Source: Chloroflexota bacterium (GTDB taxonomy: Bacteria > Chloroflexota > Dehalococcoidia > UBA1151 > TMED-70). From it: DNA of 7,439 bases. This document shows positions 1-6,278 of the stretch, in pieces. The stretch is taken from positions 1 through 7,439 of the forward strand of contig PBHA01000006.1 of assembly GCA_002719425.1 (NCBI GenBank). The letters run 5' to 3'. The position numbers and the translations under genes are program-made. The notes under the pieces were generated by a model. It saw only the letters and a program-made list of their open reading frames with translations, was not told where the DNA came from and did not search any database. The number at the start of each line of letters is the position of its first letter. Position 1 is the first letter of the stretch.

Positions 1-1119
1 TTAGAAACATCAGATAAAAATGTTGCTAATGAAGAATTATTAAACAGTATTTCAAATCCTCAAAATATCCCGCTTGAGTTTGTAAATATCACTGAAGATT
101 TTTCTTCTGATCAAATAAACAATATAAAAAACTTAACTGAAAGATTTTCAATTGAGCAAATAATAGAACTTGAGAAAAGAATTGTAAGAGATAATTTTGA
201 AAGGCTTGATTTTACAGACATTGAAATAGACAAAGAAGATGAAGATTTTTTATCAGGTTCTATAAGTGTTAAGAAAAAATATGAAGACCTAAATACTGAA
301 TATGAGTTGCTACTAAGTGAATACAGTAAAATTGTTGAGAATGTAAAAGAAATTGAAAAAGAAAATTCTACTAGTCAATCAAAGACTGTTTCTTTAGCAA
401 TAGAAAATCAATCACTAAATAACAAAATACAAGAATTTAAAACAAAAATTTCTGACTTAAATGATGAAAAAGTAACCATACTTGAAGAAAATGACAGATC
501 TATTAGTGATCTAAAATATGATCACGATAATCAAATTTCTAAACTTAATGATGATTTGGATAATATGATTTTAGAGGTTAAGAATATAAGAGAATCTTAT
601 AAAACTGGGAACTCTATTTTAGATACAACGGTGAGGACAGGTCAATCTGCAAATTTTAAGTTTAATTGGGTTGAACTAGATAAAAAATCAGAAAATGATT
701 CTAGGTATCTCAGAATAGACTTAAATAATTTATCAGATACAAATCCTTATAATTTCAGACTAATGAATTACCTTCCAACAGGAAGTATGATACCACTACT
801 TACTGATGATACATTGGGATTAGTTTCTAAAACAAATGAAGATCAAGAGTTCTTTGTTGGTGATGTAGTTAGTTATGTCCCTACAAAATTTGATGCATCT
901 CCTGGAGATATGGAGGGCTGCGATATTTCATTAGAATTCATACTGAAAAAAAATTATAATCATATTTCGCATAGAATTATTGATAAAAGATGGGATGAAG
1001 AATTAGAGGAATGGAAGTATCTTCCAAAAGGTGATCAAAACGCACTACATGATGGGTGTTTTATAACTAGCAAAGAAATCAAGTATAAATTGGAAATGTT
1101 AATTAAAATCCAAAATTGA
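1..1119 (+). CDS. Coiled-coil protein with C-terminal S26B signal-peptidase-like serine protease domain (5' partial)
   Basis: Frame 1 is open from the first base of the window to a TGA at 1117, so 372 residues are visible and the true start lies upstream. A TTG at 307 is only an internal codon. Residues 1-87 are acidic and polar. About 88-199 form a charged, heptad-like coiled coil. About 216-372 match the boxes of type I signal peptidases of the Sec11/SipW (S26B) kind: TGSMIP with candidate nucleophile S262, GDVV at 287-290, SHRI with H324, and KGDQN with D345 followed by D351. The six-residue spacing of the two Asp equals that in eukaryotic Sec11. Family members use a Ser-His-Asp centre and sit in the membrane, yet no hydrophobic helix is visible here, not even just before the serine box where one is normal. 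An anchor could lie in the missing N-terminus. The substrate is unknown. The protease-fold assignment is fairly firm; activity is inferred. Confidence 0.75.
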   Translation, partial: LETSDKNVANEELLNSISNPQNIPLEFVNITEDFSSDQINNIKNLTERFSIEQIIELEKRIVRDNFERLDFTDIEIDKEDEDFLSGSISVKKKYEDLNTEYELLLSEYSKIVENVKEIEKENSTSQSKTVSLAIENQSLNNKIQEFKTKISDLNDEKVTILEENDRSISDLKYDHDNQISKLNDDLDNMILEVKNIRESYKTGNSILDTTVRTGQSANFKFNWVELDKKSENDSRYLRIDLNNLSDTNPYNFRLMNYLPTGSMIPLLTDDTLGLVSKTNEDQEFFVGDVVSYVPTKFDASPGDMEGCDISLEFILKKNYNHISHRIIDKRWDEELEEWKYLPKGDQNALHDGCFITSKEIKYKLEMLIKIQN

Positions 1120-1166
1120 ATTCTTTTATTCTAATTAATCTAGGCATAGTATTTAGATATTAGGAA

Positions 1167-1172
1167 TATAAT
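1167..1172 (+). promoter_or_regulatory. Candidate -10 box for the tRNA pair
   Basis: A perfect TATAAT sits 22 bases before the first base of tRNA-Gln, a sensible distance for a short 5' leader. No good TTGACA-like -35 box is seen 16-18 bases upstream. In such A+T-rich DNA the match alone is weak evidence. Confidence 0.35.
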
Positions 1173-1194
1173 AGAAAAGTATAAATTTTTGATT

Positions 1195-1268
1195 TGCCCA
1201 TTCGTCTAGTGGTAGGACATCAGACTCTGAATCTGAGAACCCAGGTTCGAATCCTGGATGGGCAGCCA
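1195..1268 (+). tRNA. tRNA-Gln (anticodon CUG)
   Basis: A complete cloverleaf can be folded by eye. The acceptor stem TGCCCAT pairs with ATGGGCA. The D stem is GTC/GAC. The anticodon stem TCAGA/TCTGA closes the loop CTCTGAA, with anticodon CTG at 1227-1229. The T arm carries GGTTCGAATCC. The discriminator base is G1265 and the CCA end is encoded (1266-1268). The weak first pair U1-A72 is the one GlnRS favours in Escherichia coli tRNA-Gln, which fits the Gln assignment. It decodes CAG. CAA, likely the commoner codon in this A+T-rich genome, would need a UUG tRNA encoded elsewhere. Only seven bases separate it from tRNA-Glu, so the two are probably co-transcribed. Confidence 0.97.
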
Positions 1269-1275
1269 TAAATAT

Positions 1276-1352
1276 GCCCCGTTGGTGTAGTGGCCTAACA
1301 CGCCGCCCTCTCAAGGCGGAGATCACGAGTTCGAATCTCGTACGGGGTACCA
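1276..1352 (+). tRNA. tRNA-Glu (anticodon CUC)
   Basis: A complete cloverleaf is visible. The acceptor GCCCCGT pairs with ACGGGGT, opening with a G-U wobble pair. The anticodon stem CCGCC/GGCGG encloses CTCTCAA, with anticodon CTC at 1310-1312. The T arm is ACGAG/CTCGT around TTCGAAT. The discriminator is A1349 and CCA is encoded at 1350-1352. It decodes GAG. It lies directly behind tRNA-Gln(CUG); this Gln-Glu pairing also occurs in several actinobacteria. No clear hairpin terminator follows before the next gene. Confidence 0.97.
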
Positions 1353-1446
1353 AATTGAAGAGTTAAGACTTATACTAAATCAAATTAGAGAAATTTTACC
1401 CTAAAAACTGTTTTGTCAGTAAATTGTTAGAAAAAATGGAGAAAAA

Positions 1447-2745
1447 ATGAAAATTGTAAACATAGAATCATTTCCTATTAGAGTGTCAAATAGCTCTGAC
1501 AAAGGAAGAAAAATTGATACAAAAAATATTAATACTGCCATGCTTGCTAATAATGAACTTTCCCAAAAAGTTGATTCTTACAAAGAATCAGAAAACAAAT
1601 CACAGAAAAAAAGACATCTCGAAATAAAATCAATGGATAGTTATGAAACAATTATCAAAGATATGGGTGAATATTATATAGATGATGGTTCTAACACTTC
1701 TATTTACTCTAAATCACATGAAACAACAGTTGTAAAAATTGAAACTGATACTGGAATTATTGGATGGGGTGAAGCCCAATCTCCGGTTAGCCCTAATACT
1801 TCAGCAACAATAATAAAAGATATTGTTACTCCATTAACAATTGGTAAAAATATTTTTGACGTAGAAGCAATATGGCATAAAAATTATGCTGCAAAAAGAG
1901 AAAGAGGTCACTATACAGGGTTTTATATTGATGCAATTTGTGGTGTAGATATAGCAATTTGGGATGCCATAGGTAAAGCACTTAAAATGCCTACTGCACA
2001 AGCAATGGGTGGAATACATAGAAATAAGATATCTCTTTATAATGGGATTGGAGGTACTATACCTGAAGAAGTAGCCGATCAAGCAGAATGGTCTGTTGGT
2101 AAAGGTTACAAATATCTCAAGATGCACCTTAAAGAAGATATAGACAACACCATAGAAATAGTGTCAAAAGTTAGAGAAAGAATAGGTGAATCTATAGGGT
2201 TGATGCTAGACGTTCATATGGGATTTGACACATTCAATGCAATTAAACTTGGAAAAGAATTAGAAAAATTAAACCTTTTGTGGTTAGAATCTCCTTCAGA
2301 CCCAATAGACATACCAGGTTTATGTGAAATTTCCAGATCTTTGGACCTGCCTATTGCAAATGGTGAATGGACAAGAACAAAATATGAAATGAGAGAAATA
2401 TTTGAAAAGAGAGCTTACGATATCTCCATGCCAGATATAGCTCGAACAGGTTTAACTGGTGGAAAGCAAATTGCAACTATTGCTGAGTTATATAATATTC
2501 CTATATCACCTCACGTTGGTGGAGGAGGAATAGTTTCTATAGCGGCTACACTACAATATTCAATGACTATCCCAAATTTCCTAATCATGGAACATTCTGA
2601 GCAAGGCCATGCAGTGAAATCAATCATTCTAGGTGAAGCTTTTGATGCTAAAAACGGTCAATATTCTCTTCCAAATAAACCTGGAATTGGTATAGATATT
2701 GATGAGAATAAATTAGAAAAATACAAAATACAACCATCTCTATAA
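1447..2745 (+). CDS. Enolase-superfamily acid-sugar dehydratase (mandelate racemase / galactonate dehydratase type)
   Basis: The 432-residue product should abstract the alpha proton of a sugar acid, bound through Mg2+, and eliminate water to give a 2-keto-3-deoxy acid in the cytoplasm. Metal ligands are D255, E281 and E307, with the 26/26 spacing of E. coli galactonate dehydratase. D330 and H356 form the mandelate-racemase-type Asp-His base dyad. E382 closes the barrel. H257 follows D255 as in D-x-H galactonate dehydratases. The second-strand motif is K225-M-H227 rather than the usual K-x-K. Between strand 1 (residues 1-13) and strand 2 (about 92-98) lies a polar, lysine-rich insertion of about 78 residues. 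L-rhamnonate dehydratase also has an enlarged N-terminus. The start is the ATG five bases after GGAG (1438-1441). It is probably co-transcribed with the zinc dehydrogenase 15 bases downstream. The fold is secure; the substrate is not. Confidence 0.9.
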   Translation: MKIVNIESFPIRVSNSSDKGRKIDTKNINTAMLANNELSQKVDSYKESENKSQKKRHLEIKSMDSYETIIKDMGEYYIDDGSNTSIYSKSHETTVVKIETDTGIIGWGEAQSPVSPNTSATIIKDIVTPLTIGKNIFDVEAIWHKNYAAKRERGHYTGFYIDAICGVDIAIWDAIGKALKMPTAQAMGGIHRNKISLYNGIGGTIPEEVADQAEWSVGKGYKYLKMHLKEDIDNTIEIVSKVRERIGESIGLMLDVHMGFDTFNAIKLGKELEKLNLLWLESPSDPIDIPGLCEISRSLDLPIANGEWTRTKYEMREIFEKRAYDISMPDIARTGLTGGKQIATIAELYNIPISPHVGGGGIVSIAATLQYSMTIPNFLIMEHSEQGHAVKSIILGEAFDAKNGQYSLPNKPGIGIDIDENKLEKYKIQPSL

Positions 2746-2748
2746 ATT

Positions 2749-2754
2749 AAGGAG
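2749..2754 (+). promoter_or_regulatory. Ribosome binding site AAGGAG for the zinc dehydrogenase
   Basis: A strong Shine-Dalgarno sequence fills the 15-base gap after the dehydratase stop, six bases before the ATG at 2761. It fixes that start and supports one shared transcript for the two genes. Confidence 0.8.
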
Positions 2755-2760
2755 TTATGT

Positions 2761-3792
2761 ATGCGTGGAGTTGCTTTCAGAGGTAATAGTATTGCCGAAG
2801 TTATAGATTATCCTGAATTATCACCTGGACCCGAACAAGTATTAATAAAACTTAGATCCTCAGGATTATGTGGTTCTGATTTTATGAGATATAGAGATGA
2901 TAAACCTAATGAGCATGAGGGAGAACTTAGAAGGCCAGGACATGAGCCATGTGGAGAGATAGTTGAATTAGGATCGAATGTAAAAAATTTAAGTGTTGGA
3001 GATAGAATTATTCAACATCACTACGAAGGGTGTAGGCAATGCAATTATTGTCTTACGGGTTGGCAACAACTATGTGAGGTAGTTGAAAAAAAAGAATATT
3101 ATGGAGGAAGTATGCATGGTGGACATGGTGACTTTATGGTTGCTCATGAATCTACATGTGTTTCTTTACCTAACGAATTATCCTATGAAATAGGAGCTTA
3201 TCTTGCATGCGGAGCAAGTACTGCATTTCAAGCATTAAAAAAATTAGAAATATCAGGATTAGAAACTTTAGCAATTTTTGGACAAGGTCCTGTTGGATTA
3301 GCTGCCACGATGTTTGCAAAAGAAATTGGGGCAAGAGTAATCGCAGTTGACATTTCAGATGAAAGATTACAAATGTCAAAAGACTCAGGTGCTTGGAAAT
3401 TGATAAATCCCAAAAATGGTGATGTCGTTGAACAAATTAAAGAGTTAACTAATGGCTTTGGAGCGGACTCAACTTTAGAAGCTGCTGGTTTATCAGAAAC
3501 AAGAGTATCAGCAGTAGAATCTACAAAAGTTTTTGGAAAAGCATGTTTTGTAGGAGAAGGTGGAGAAGTAAGATTTGAACCGACTCCCCATATTATTCAT
3601 AGGCATTTGAGTTTGCTAGGATCTTGGACTTTCTCAACTTTTGGGTTAGATGAGGCCGCACGTTTTACATCAGAAAGAAAAATACCATTAGATTCAGTGA
3701 TCACATCAAGATCATCCATTGAAGAAGCTCCTAACGCATACGAAGAATTTTCGAAAGGTGCACCAGGAAAATTTGTTATAAATTGGGATTAG
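2761..3792 (+). CDS. Zinc-dependent medium-chain alcohol/polyol dehydrogenase
   Basis: The 343-residue length is standard for the medium-chain dehydrogenase family, which oxidises a secondary alcohol to a ketone with NAD(P)+. The GroES-like N-terminal domain holds the catalytic zinc site: C37 with D40 in CGSD, and H61-E62 in GHEP, with C150 as a possible further ligand. The structural zinc site has four cysteines, C91, C94, C97 and C105, in the usual C-x2-C-x2-C-x7-C spacing. The Rossmann domain carries GQGPVG (G174, G176, G179), and D197 at the end of its second strand favours NAD over NADP. Its place just behind a sugar-acid dehydratase suggests a sugar, polyol or sugar-acid substrate, as in threonine, sorbitol and galactonate dehydrogenases of this family. 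The exact substrate cannot be read from the sequence. Confidence 0.92.
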   Translation: MRGVAFRGNSIAEVIDYPELSPGPEQVLIKLRSSGLCGSDFMRYRDDKPNEHEGELRRPGHEPCGEIVELGSNVKNLSVGDRIIQHHYEGCRQCNYCLTGWQQLCEVVEKKEYYGGSMHGGHGDFMVAHESTCVSLPNELSYEIGAYLACGASTAFQALKKLEISGLETLAIFGQGPVGLAATMFAKEIGARVIAVDISDERLQMSKDSGAWKLINPKNGDVVEQIKELTNGFGADSTLEAAGLSETRVSAVESTKVFGKACFVGEGGEVRFEPTPHIIHRHLSLLGSWTFSTFGLDEAARFTSERKIPLDSVITSRSSIEEAPNAYEEFSKGAPGKFVINWD

Positions 3793-3815
3793 ATTATACG
3801 AAGATAATGCAGACG

Positions 3816-3832
3816 ATAATTAATTATTTTTT
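3816..3832 (+). terminator. Weak candidate terminator after the dehydrogenase
   Basis: The perfect palindrome ATAATTAATTAT runs straight into a six-T tract, 23 bases after the stop codon. The stem would be at most four A-T pairs, so a stable hairpin is doubtful. Nothing better is seen between 3793 and 3925. Confidence 0.2.
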
Positions 3833-3887
3833 GAATAGAATATATGACAATTTAACAAGCAAGTAATATCAAGATCTCTCTGAATAA

Positions 3888-3893
3888 TATAAT
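3888..3893 (+). promoter_or_regulatory. Candidate -10 box for the membrane protein gene
   Basis: TATAAT lies 32 bases before the ATG at 3926, in a 133-base gap that could hold a separate promoter. No convincing -35 box is at the proper spacing. The TTAACA at 3852-3857 is too far upstream, about 30 bases. Confidence 0.25.
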
Positions 3894-3925
3894 TATCAAA
3901 TAATATCTAATCTTAAAGAGGAAAA

Positions 3926-4570
3926 ATGAAAAATATTAATCCAAGGAAATTTGCAGGTTATACCCTGATTGTAGGACCAATAATAGCATTACTTAGTTTT
4001 TTTATACAGCCAGGTGGAGTTCTACAAATAGGCGGTTCGGTTGATCCAACAAACACCAAGGAGGTTCTACAGTTATTGAATGATTACTCTGAATTAGCAA
4101 TAATAAGTAGTATCACTGTAGTGATTGGATTAGTAACACTACTTTCTGGTTTAATTTATTATTCTCAGTCAATGGAAGGTGGTGAAGGGTATGCAGTATC
4201 AAGAACAGGTATTCCTTTTATTTTTATAGCTATTTCTGGTTGGTGTCTTGCAAGCTCAATTGGTATAGGTGCAGCTTCTGGAGTTATTGATCAAGAAATA
4301 GGCCCAAAAATGACTTTTTCCATAAACATAATTTCAACAATTCTTTTTGGTTTTGGAAGTTTTTTTATAACATGGGCAGCAACAATGAAAAAAGAGTACA
4401 ATAGAAAGGTGTCATTATGGGCAACAGCTGCGTCAATAGTTGTATTTTTTATAGAATTTATTGTTCCTTTCGCCCCAGATCTAACTACCTTGGTAAATAC
4501 TGTAACAGGTACTTGTTTTATGATAATTACAGTCTGGGCCATTTCCATAGGTAGAACCATGATCAAGTAG
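3926..4570 (+). CDS. Six-helix membrane protein of unknown function
   Basis: The 214-residue product looks like a small integral membrane protein. Hydrophobic helices are visible at about 10-27, 57-79, 96-116, 131-153, 163-181 and 188-208, joined by short loops. The longest loop (28-56) is polar and follows helix 1. Helices 2-4 are rich in Gly, Ser and Ile. The short basic N-terminus (K2, R7, K8) and the KK-x3-RK stretch after helix 4 suggest that both ends face the cytoplasm. The overall look recalls uncharacterised DUF4386-type membrane proteins, but I see no diagnostic motif and assign no function. The start is the ATG behind AGAGG at 3917-3921. It stands alone, 133 bases after the dehydrogenase, and converges on the minus-strand operon. 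No cofactor or transport motif was found. Confidence 0.85.
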   Translation: MKNINPRKFAGYTLIVGPIIALLSFFIQPGGVLQIGGSVDPTNTKEVLQLLNDYSELAIISSITVVIGLVTLLSGLIYYSQSMEGGEGYAVSRTGIPFIFIAISGWCLASSIGIGAASGVIDQEIGPKMTFSINIISTILFGFGSFFITWAATMKKEYNRKVSLWATAASIVVFFIEFIVPFAPDLTTLVNTVTGTCFMIITVWAISIGRTMIK

Positions 4571-4615
4571 AAAACTATCAGGACTACGCATACTCATGCA
4601 TGTTTTATGAGAATA

Positions 4616-4640
4616 TTTATATAATTAATGTTTATATAAA
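4616..4640. repeat. A+T-only inverted repeat in the convergent gap
   Basis: TTATATA-type arms (TTTATATA at 4616-4623 and TATATAAA at 4633-4640) surround a nine-base loop. The arms also form a direct repeat of TTTATATAA. Eight A-T pairs make only a weak hairpin, and chance is a real explanation here. Confidence 0.3.
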
Positions 4641-4667
4641 GTAAAGTTTTTCTAACAAGTTTTTACT
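4640..4667. terminator. Candidate bidirectional terminator between convergent genes
   Basis: AGTAAA (4640-4645) pairs with TTTACT (4662-4667). It has T-rich stretches inside and TTTAT following on the minus strand. It lies 24 bases beyond the stop of the small minus-strand gene and about 70 beyond that of the plus-strand membrane protein. The stem is short and A+T-rich, so it is plausible only by position. Confidence 0.3.
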
Positions 4668-4690
4668 ATTTAGAGATTTGATAAAACTTA

Positions 4691-4849
4691 TTAATGCCCC
4701 CAGTTCCAACTTTCTAAATAATATAAACCAACTTTTTCCAGTAGGTGATTTTTGTAATAGTATCCAAAAAAAAATAATACTATGAGAGCAAAAATAATTA
4801 ATAAAAAAAATATTATAATTAAATAATCACGTTTTCTAAATCTATCCAT
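4691..4849 (-). CDS. Small single-helix membrane protein (52 residues)
   Basis: An ATG at 4849 opens a 52-codon frame ending in TAA at 4691. The product starts with a basic head (MDRFRKRD), continues with an unbroken hydrophobic helix at about residues 9-29, then has an aromatic YYYK boundary and a polar C-terminal tail of about 20 residues ending in WNWGH. This matches a membrane protein with its N-terminus in the cytoplasm, by the positive-inside rule. It starts only 14 bases after the stop of the upstream gene on the same strand. The Shine-Dalgarno is poor, so translation may depend on coupling. The pattern of positive head, helix and tail is unlikely in random A+T-rich DNA, although poly-Phe/Ile/Leu stretches arise easily from T-runs on one strand. 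The function is unknown; partnership with the two upstream proteins is inferred from position. Confidence 0.6.
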   Translation of the reverse strand: MDRFRKRDYLIIIFFLLIIFALIVLFFFGYYYKNHLLEKVGLYYLESWNWGH

Positions 4850-4863
4850 AGATATTTCTAGTT

Positions 4864-5481
4864 TCAACTCATATTTCTAATCGTCTTAAATATTCCTCTA
4901 TTTTTTGTGGTCCATAATGGTAAGACTTCAGGTATTATTTTTTTTGCCTGATCTGAATGAAATGCTTCTAATCCTTCATTAATAAATTTATTTGCAGTTT
5001 CATAGTTATTAATTCCATGCCATATAAATGTTCTATTCATTGGAATTCCTGTTATTAAAACGGTTTGAAACATAGAAATTCCTTTATCAAGAAAAGATTG
5101 GCCATCTATACTTATAATTTTTTCTGATAATTCTGTTGTCTTCTTAATATTTGAGTTTTCTCCTCCAAATAATGATAGATAAGAGTTTGAGTATAGTCCT
5201 TTACCATCTGAGTTACTATTTACAACTCTAATCAAAGAAACATCTCTGAATTCACCTTTTCCTATTTTTGACATCAAATCCTGAGTTCTATTCTCATTAT
5301 CCTGATCTTCTTTTTCTTGTAAATTTTCATACCTACTAGCAAGTAGAAATATATTGGGTCTAGTTATAGATCTACCAATATAAGCATTATTTCTATTATT
5401 TTTATCCAAGTGATCATTGGTTTCTTCAATTAATTTTTGAGGTTCTGAAGAACTATAAAGTCTTACAATCCCAAATGCCAT
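4864..5481 (-). CDS. Hypothetical protein, probably two ferredoxin-like (dimeric alpha/beta-barrel) domains
   Basis: I do not recognise this 205-residue protein by family motif. Its strand-helix order suggests two ferredoxin-like halves. The first runs from strand AFGIVRLY (2-9) through a helix, strands near 33-52 and a strand near 80-87. The second runs from about 98 to 203, with a strand near TFIWHG, a long helix and a closing strand GIFKTIR. There is no signal peptide, membrane helix or cysteine, so it should be cytoplasmic. Such folds occur in NIPSNAP, EthD and antibiotic-biosynthesis-monooxygenase-like proteins, which bind small hydrophobic molecules or haem. No catalytic residue can be named. 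The start is the ATG eight bases after a perfect AAGGAGG (5490-5496). It lies 34 bases downstream of a protein of similar size and architecture and just ahead of a small membrane protein, so it is likely the middle gene of an operon. Confidence 0.75.
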   Translation of the reverse strand: MAFGIVRLYSSSEPQKLIEETNDHLDKNNRNNAYIGRSITRPNIFLLASRYENLQEKEDQDNENRTQDLMSKIGKGEFRDVSLIRVVNSNSDGKGLYSNSYLSLFGGENSNIKKTTELSEKIISIDGQSFLDKGISMFQTVLITGIPMNRTFIWHGINNYETANKFINEGLEAFHSDQAKKIIPEVLPLWTTKNRGIFKTIRNMS

Positions 5482-5489
5482 TTGATTTT

Positions 5490-5496
5490 CCTCCTT
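5490..5496 (-). promoter_or_regulatory. Consensus ribosome binding site AAGGAGG
   Basis: This full Shine-Dalgarno match lies eight bases before the ATG at 5481 and settles the start. It is the strongest ribosome site in the window and suggests this gene is highly translated relative to its neighbours. Confidence 0.8.
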
Positions 5497-5515
5497 AAAT
5501 ATTTATGTATTTTTT

Positions 5516-6121
5516 CTAATCGGTTCTGTGACCCGATAACATTCTTTTTGTTTGAATCAAGTGCTCTTTTAATGAATCAACCATGGTAGATGTTGCAGTT
5601 CTTGATTCAGCAAAAGATCTTATAACAGATAATGATTTTATAGGTGCTCCCATCGTTATATCTCCAAGATCAGGAGTACTCAGAGGCATTTGAATAAATG
5701 GCTTTAACCCTCCAATTTCTATTTCAAAATCATTTAATATATCGACAACATTTCCTATGTGACCAGGCTTTACTTTAAACCACCACTGTACTAAAAACTT
5801 GTATTCACTTAAATCTGAAATATCACTAACAGGTCTTATAACCTCAAAGATAATATTCGCATATCTTTCGCACAAAGAGTTCATTTGATCTATTTTTTTA
5901 ACTACATTAGGGTTTGATTGAGCAGATGAAAGATGACTATCAATATCCCCTAATGAATCAAATCTTCTGTAATGGGAAACCATTCCGGATGGATTAAGAA
6001 TTCCGTTAGTTATTCCTCCGGTTCCTGACCAACCCATCAATTTTCTTAGTTCGATTGTTTCATCTAGAATTTTTCTGTGTGAATCTAATTTTGGTTTTCT
6101 AAAGCTTCTGAATAGATACAT
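5516..6121 (-). CDS. NIPSNAP/EthD-like protein with two predicted alpha/beta-barrel domains
   Basis: The 201-residue product shows two ferredoxin-like repeats. In the first, strand MYLFRSFRKP is followed by a helix at about 15-30, strands near 35-55 including MVSHYRRF, a helix at about 58-85 and strand IIFEVIRPV. In the second, strand KFLVQWWFKVKPGH is followed by a helix at about 120-135, a strand in KPFIQMP, strand SLSVIRSF and a C-terminal helix. The FRSF-x-H opening, HYRRF-DSL middle and WWFKVKPGH strand resemble NIPSNAP and EthD-like proteins, whose members form dimeric barrels and often bind ligands or haem; several are uncharacterised. No signal peptide or membrane helix is present. 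The start is the ATG seven bases after AAAGGAA (6129-6135). It is the first gene of the probable operon. Family assignment is moderate and the function is open. Confidence 0.75.
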   Translation of the reverse strand: MYLFRSFRKPKLDSHRKILDETIELRKLMGWSGTGGITNGILNPSGMVSHYRRFDSLGDIDSHLSSAQSNPNVVKKIDQMNSLCERYANIIFEVIRPVSDISDLSEYKFLVQWWFKVKPGHIGNVVDILNDFEIEIGGLKPFIQMPLSTPDLGDITMGAPIKSLSVIRSFAESRTATSTMVDSLKEHLIQTKRMLSGHRTD

Positions 6122-6190
6122 AGTTTATTCCTTTTACTTTATTTTTATTTTATTTATTTGTCCTAACTGTTAACTTAATAGACAGAATGT

Positions 6191-6200
6191 CCAAATTTGG
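6191..6200. promoter_or_regulatory. Palindrome CCAAATTTGG upstream of the minus-strand operon
   Basis: A perfect ten-base palindrome with G/C ends lies 70 bases before the ATG at 6121, in the only gap that could hold this operon's promoter. Its place suits an operator. It occurs once here and no -10/-35 pair was found around it, so the role is a guess. Confidence 0.2.
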
Positions 6201-6278
6201 GAATTTATAAATCAGAAAAAATTATTTTAAAAATAAATAACGTCTCTTAAAATCAACTTGATTATATGTTTTAGAAAA

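Noticed and set aside
307..309. TTG as the start of the coiled-coil gene
   Set aside because: The same frame is open, with matching coiled-coil composition, all the way to base 1. The gene therefore continues off the left edge.
1153..1353. Minus-strand 66-codon frame across both tRNA genes
   Set aside because: It is the antisense of the two tRNAs. The RFELVISALRG and HPGFEPG strings are well-known spurious translations of tRNA loops, not a protein.
1355..1376. TTGAAG and TATACT as a promoter for the dehydratase unit
   Set aside because: The two boxes are only ten bases apart, too close for a sigma-70 type promoter.
1834..2127. Minus-strand 97-codon frame inside the dehydratase gene
   Set aside because: It is wholly covered by the enolase-superfamily gene with intact active-site residues. 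Its product is Cys/Tyr/Ile-rich and has no motif.
3170..3413. Two overlapping minus-strand frames inside the zinc dehydrogenase gene
   Set aside because: Both are shadows of the Rossmann-domain coding sequence, with no ribosome site or motif.
4291..4566. Minus-strand 91-codon frame inside the membrane protein gene
   Set aside because: It is the complement of hydrophobic codons of a well-supported six-helix protein.
6251..6263. AATCAA-C-TTGATT inverted repeat just after ogt as a terminator
   Set aside because: With a workable loop only four pairs remain, and no T-tract follows on the minus strand.
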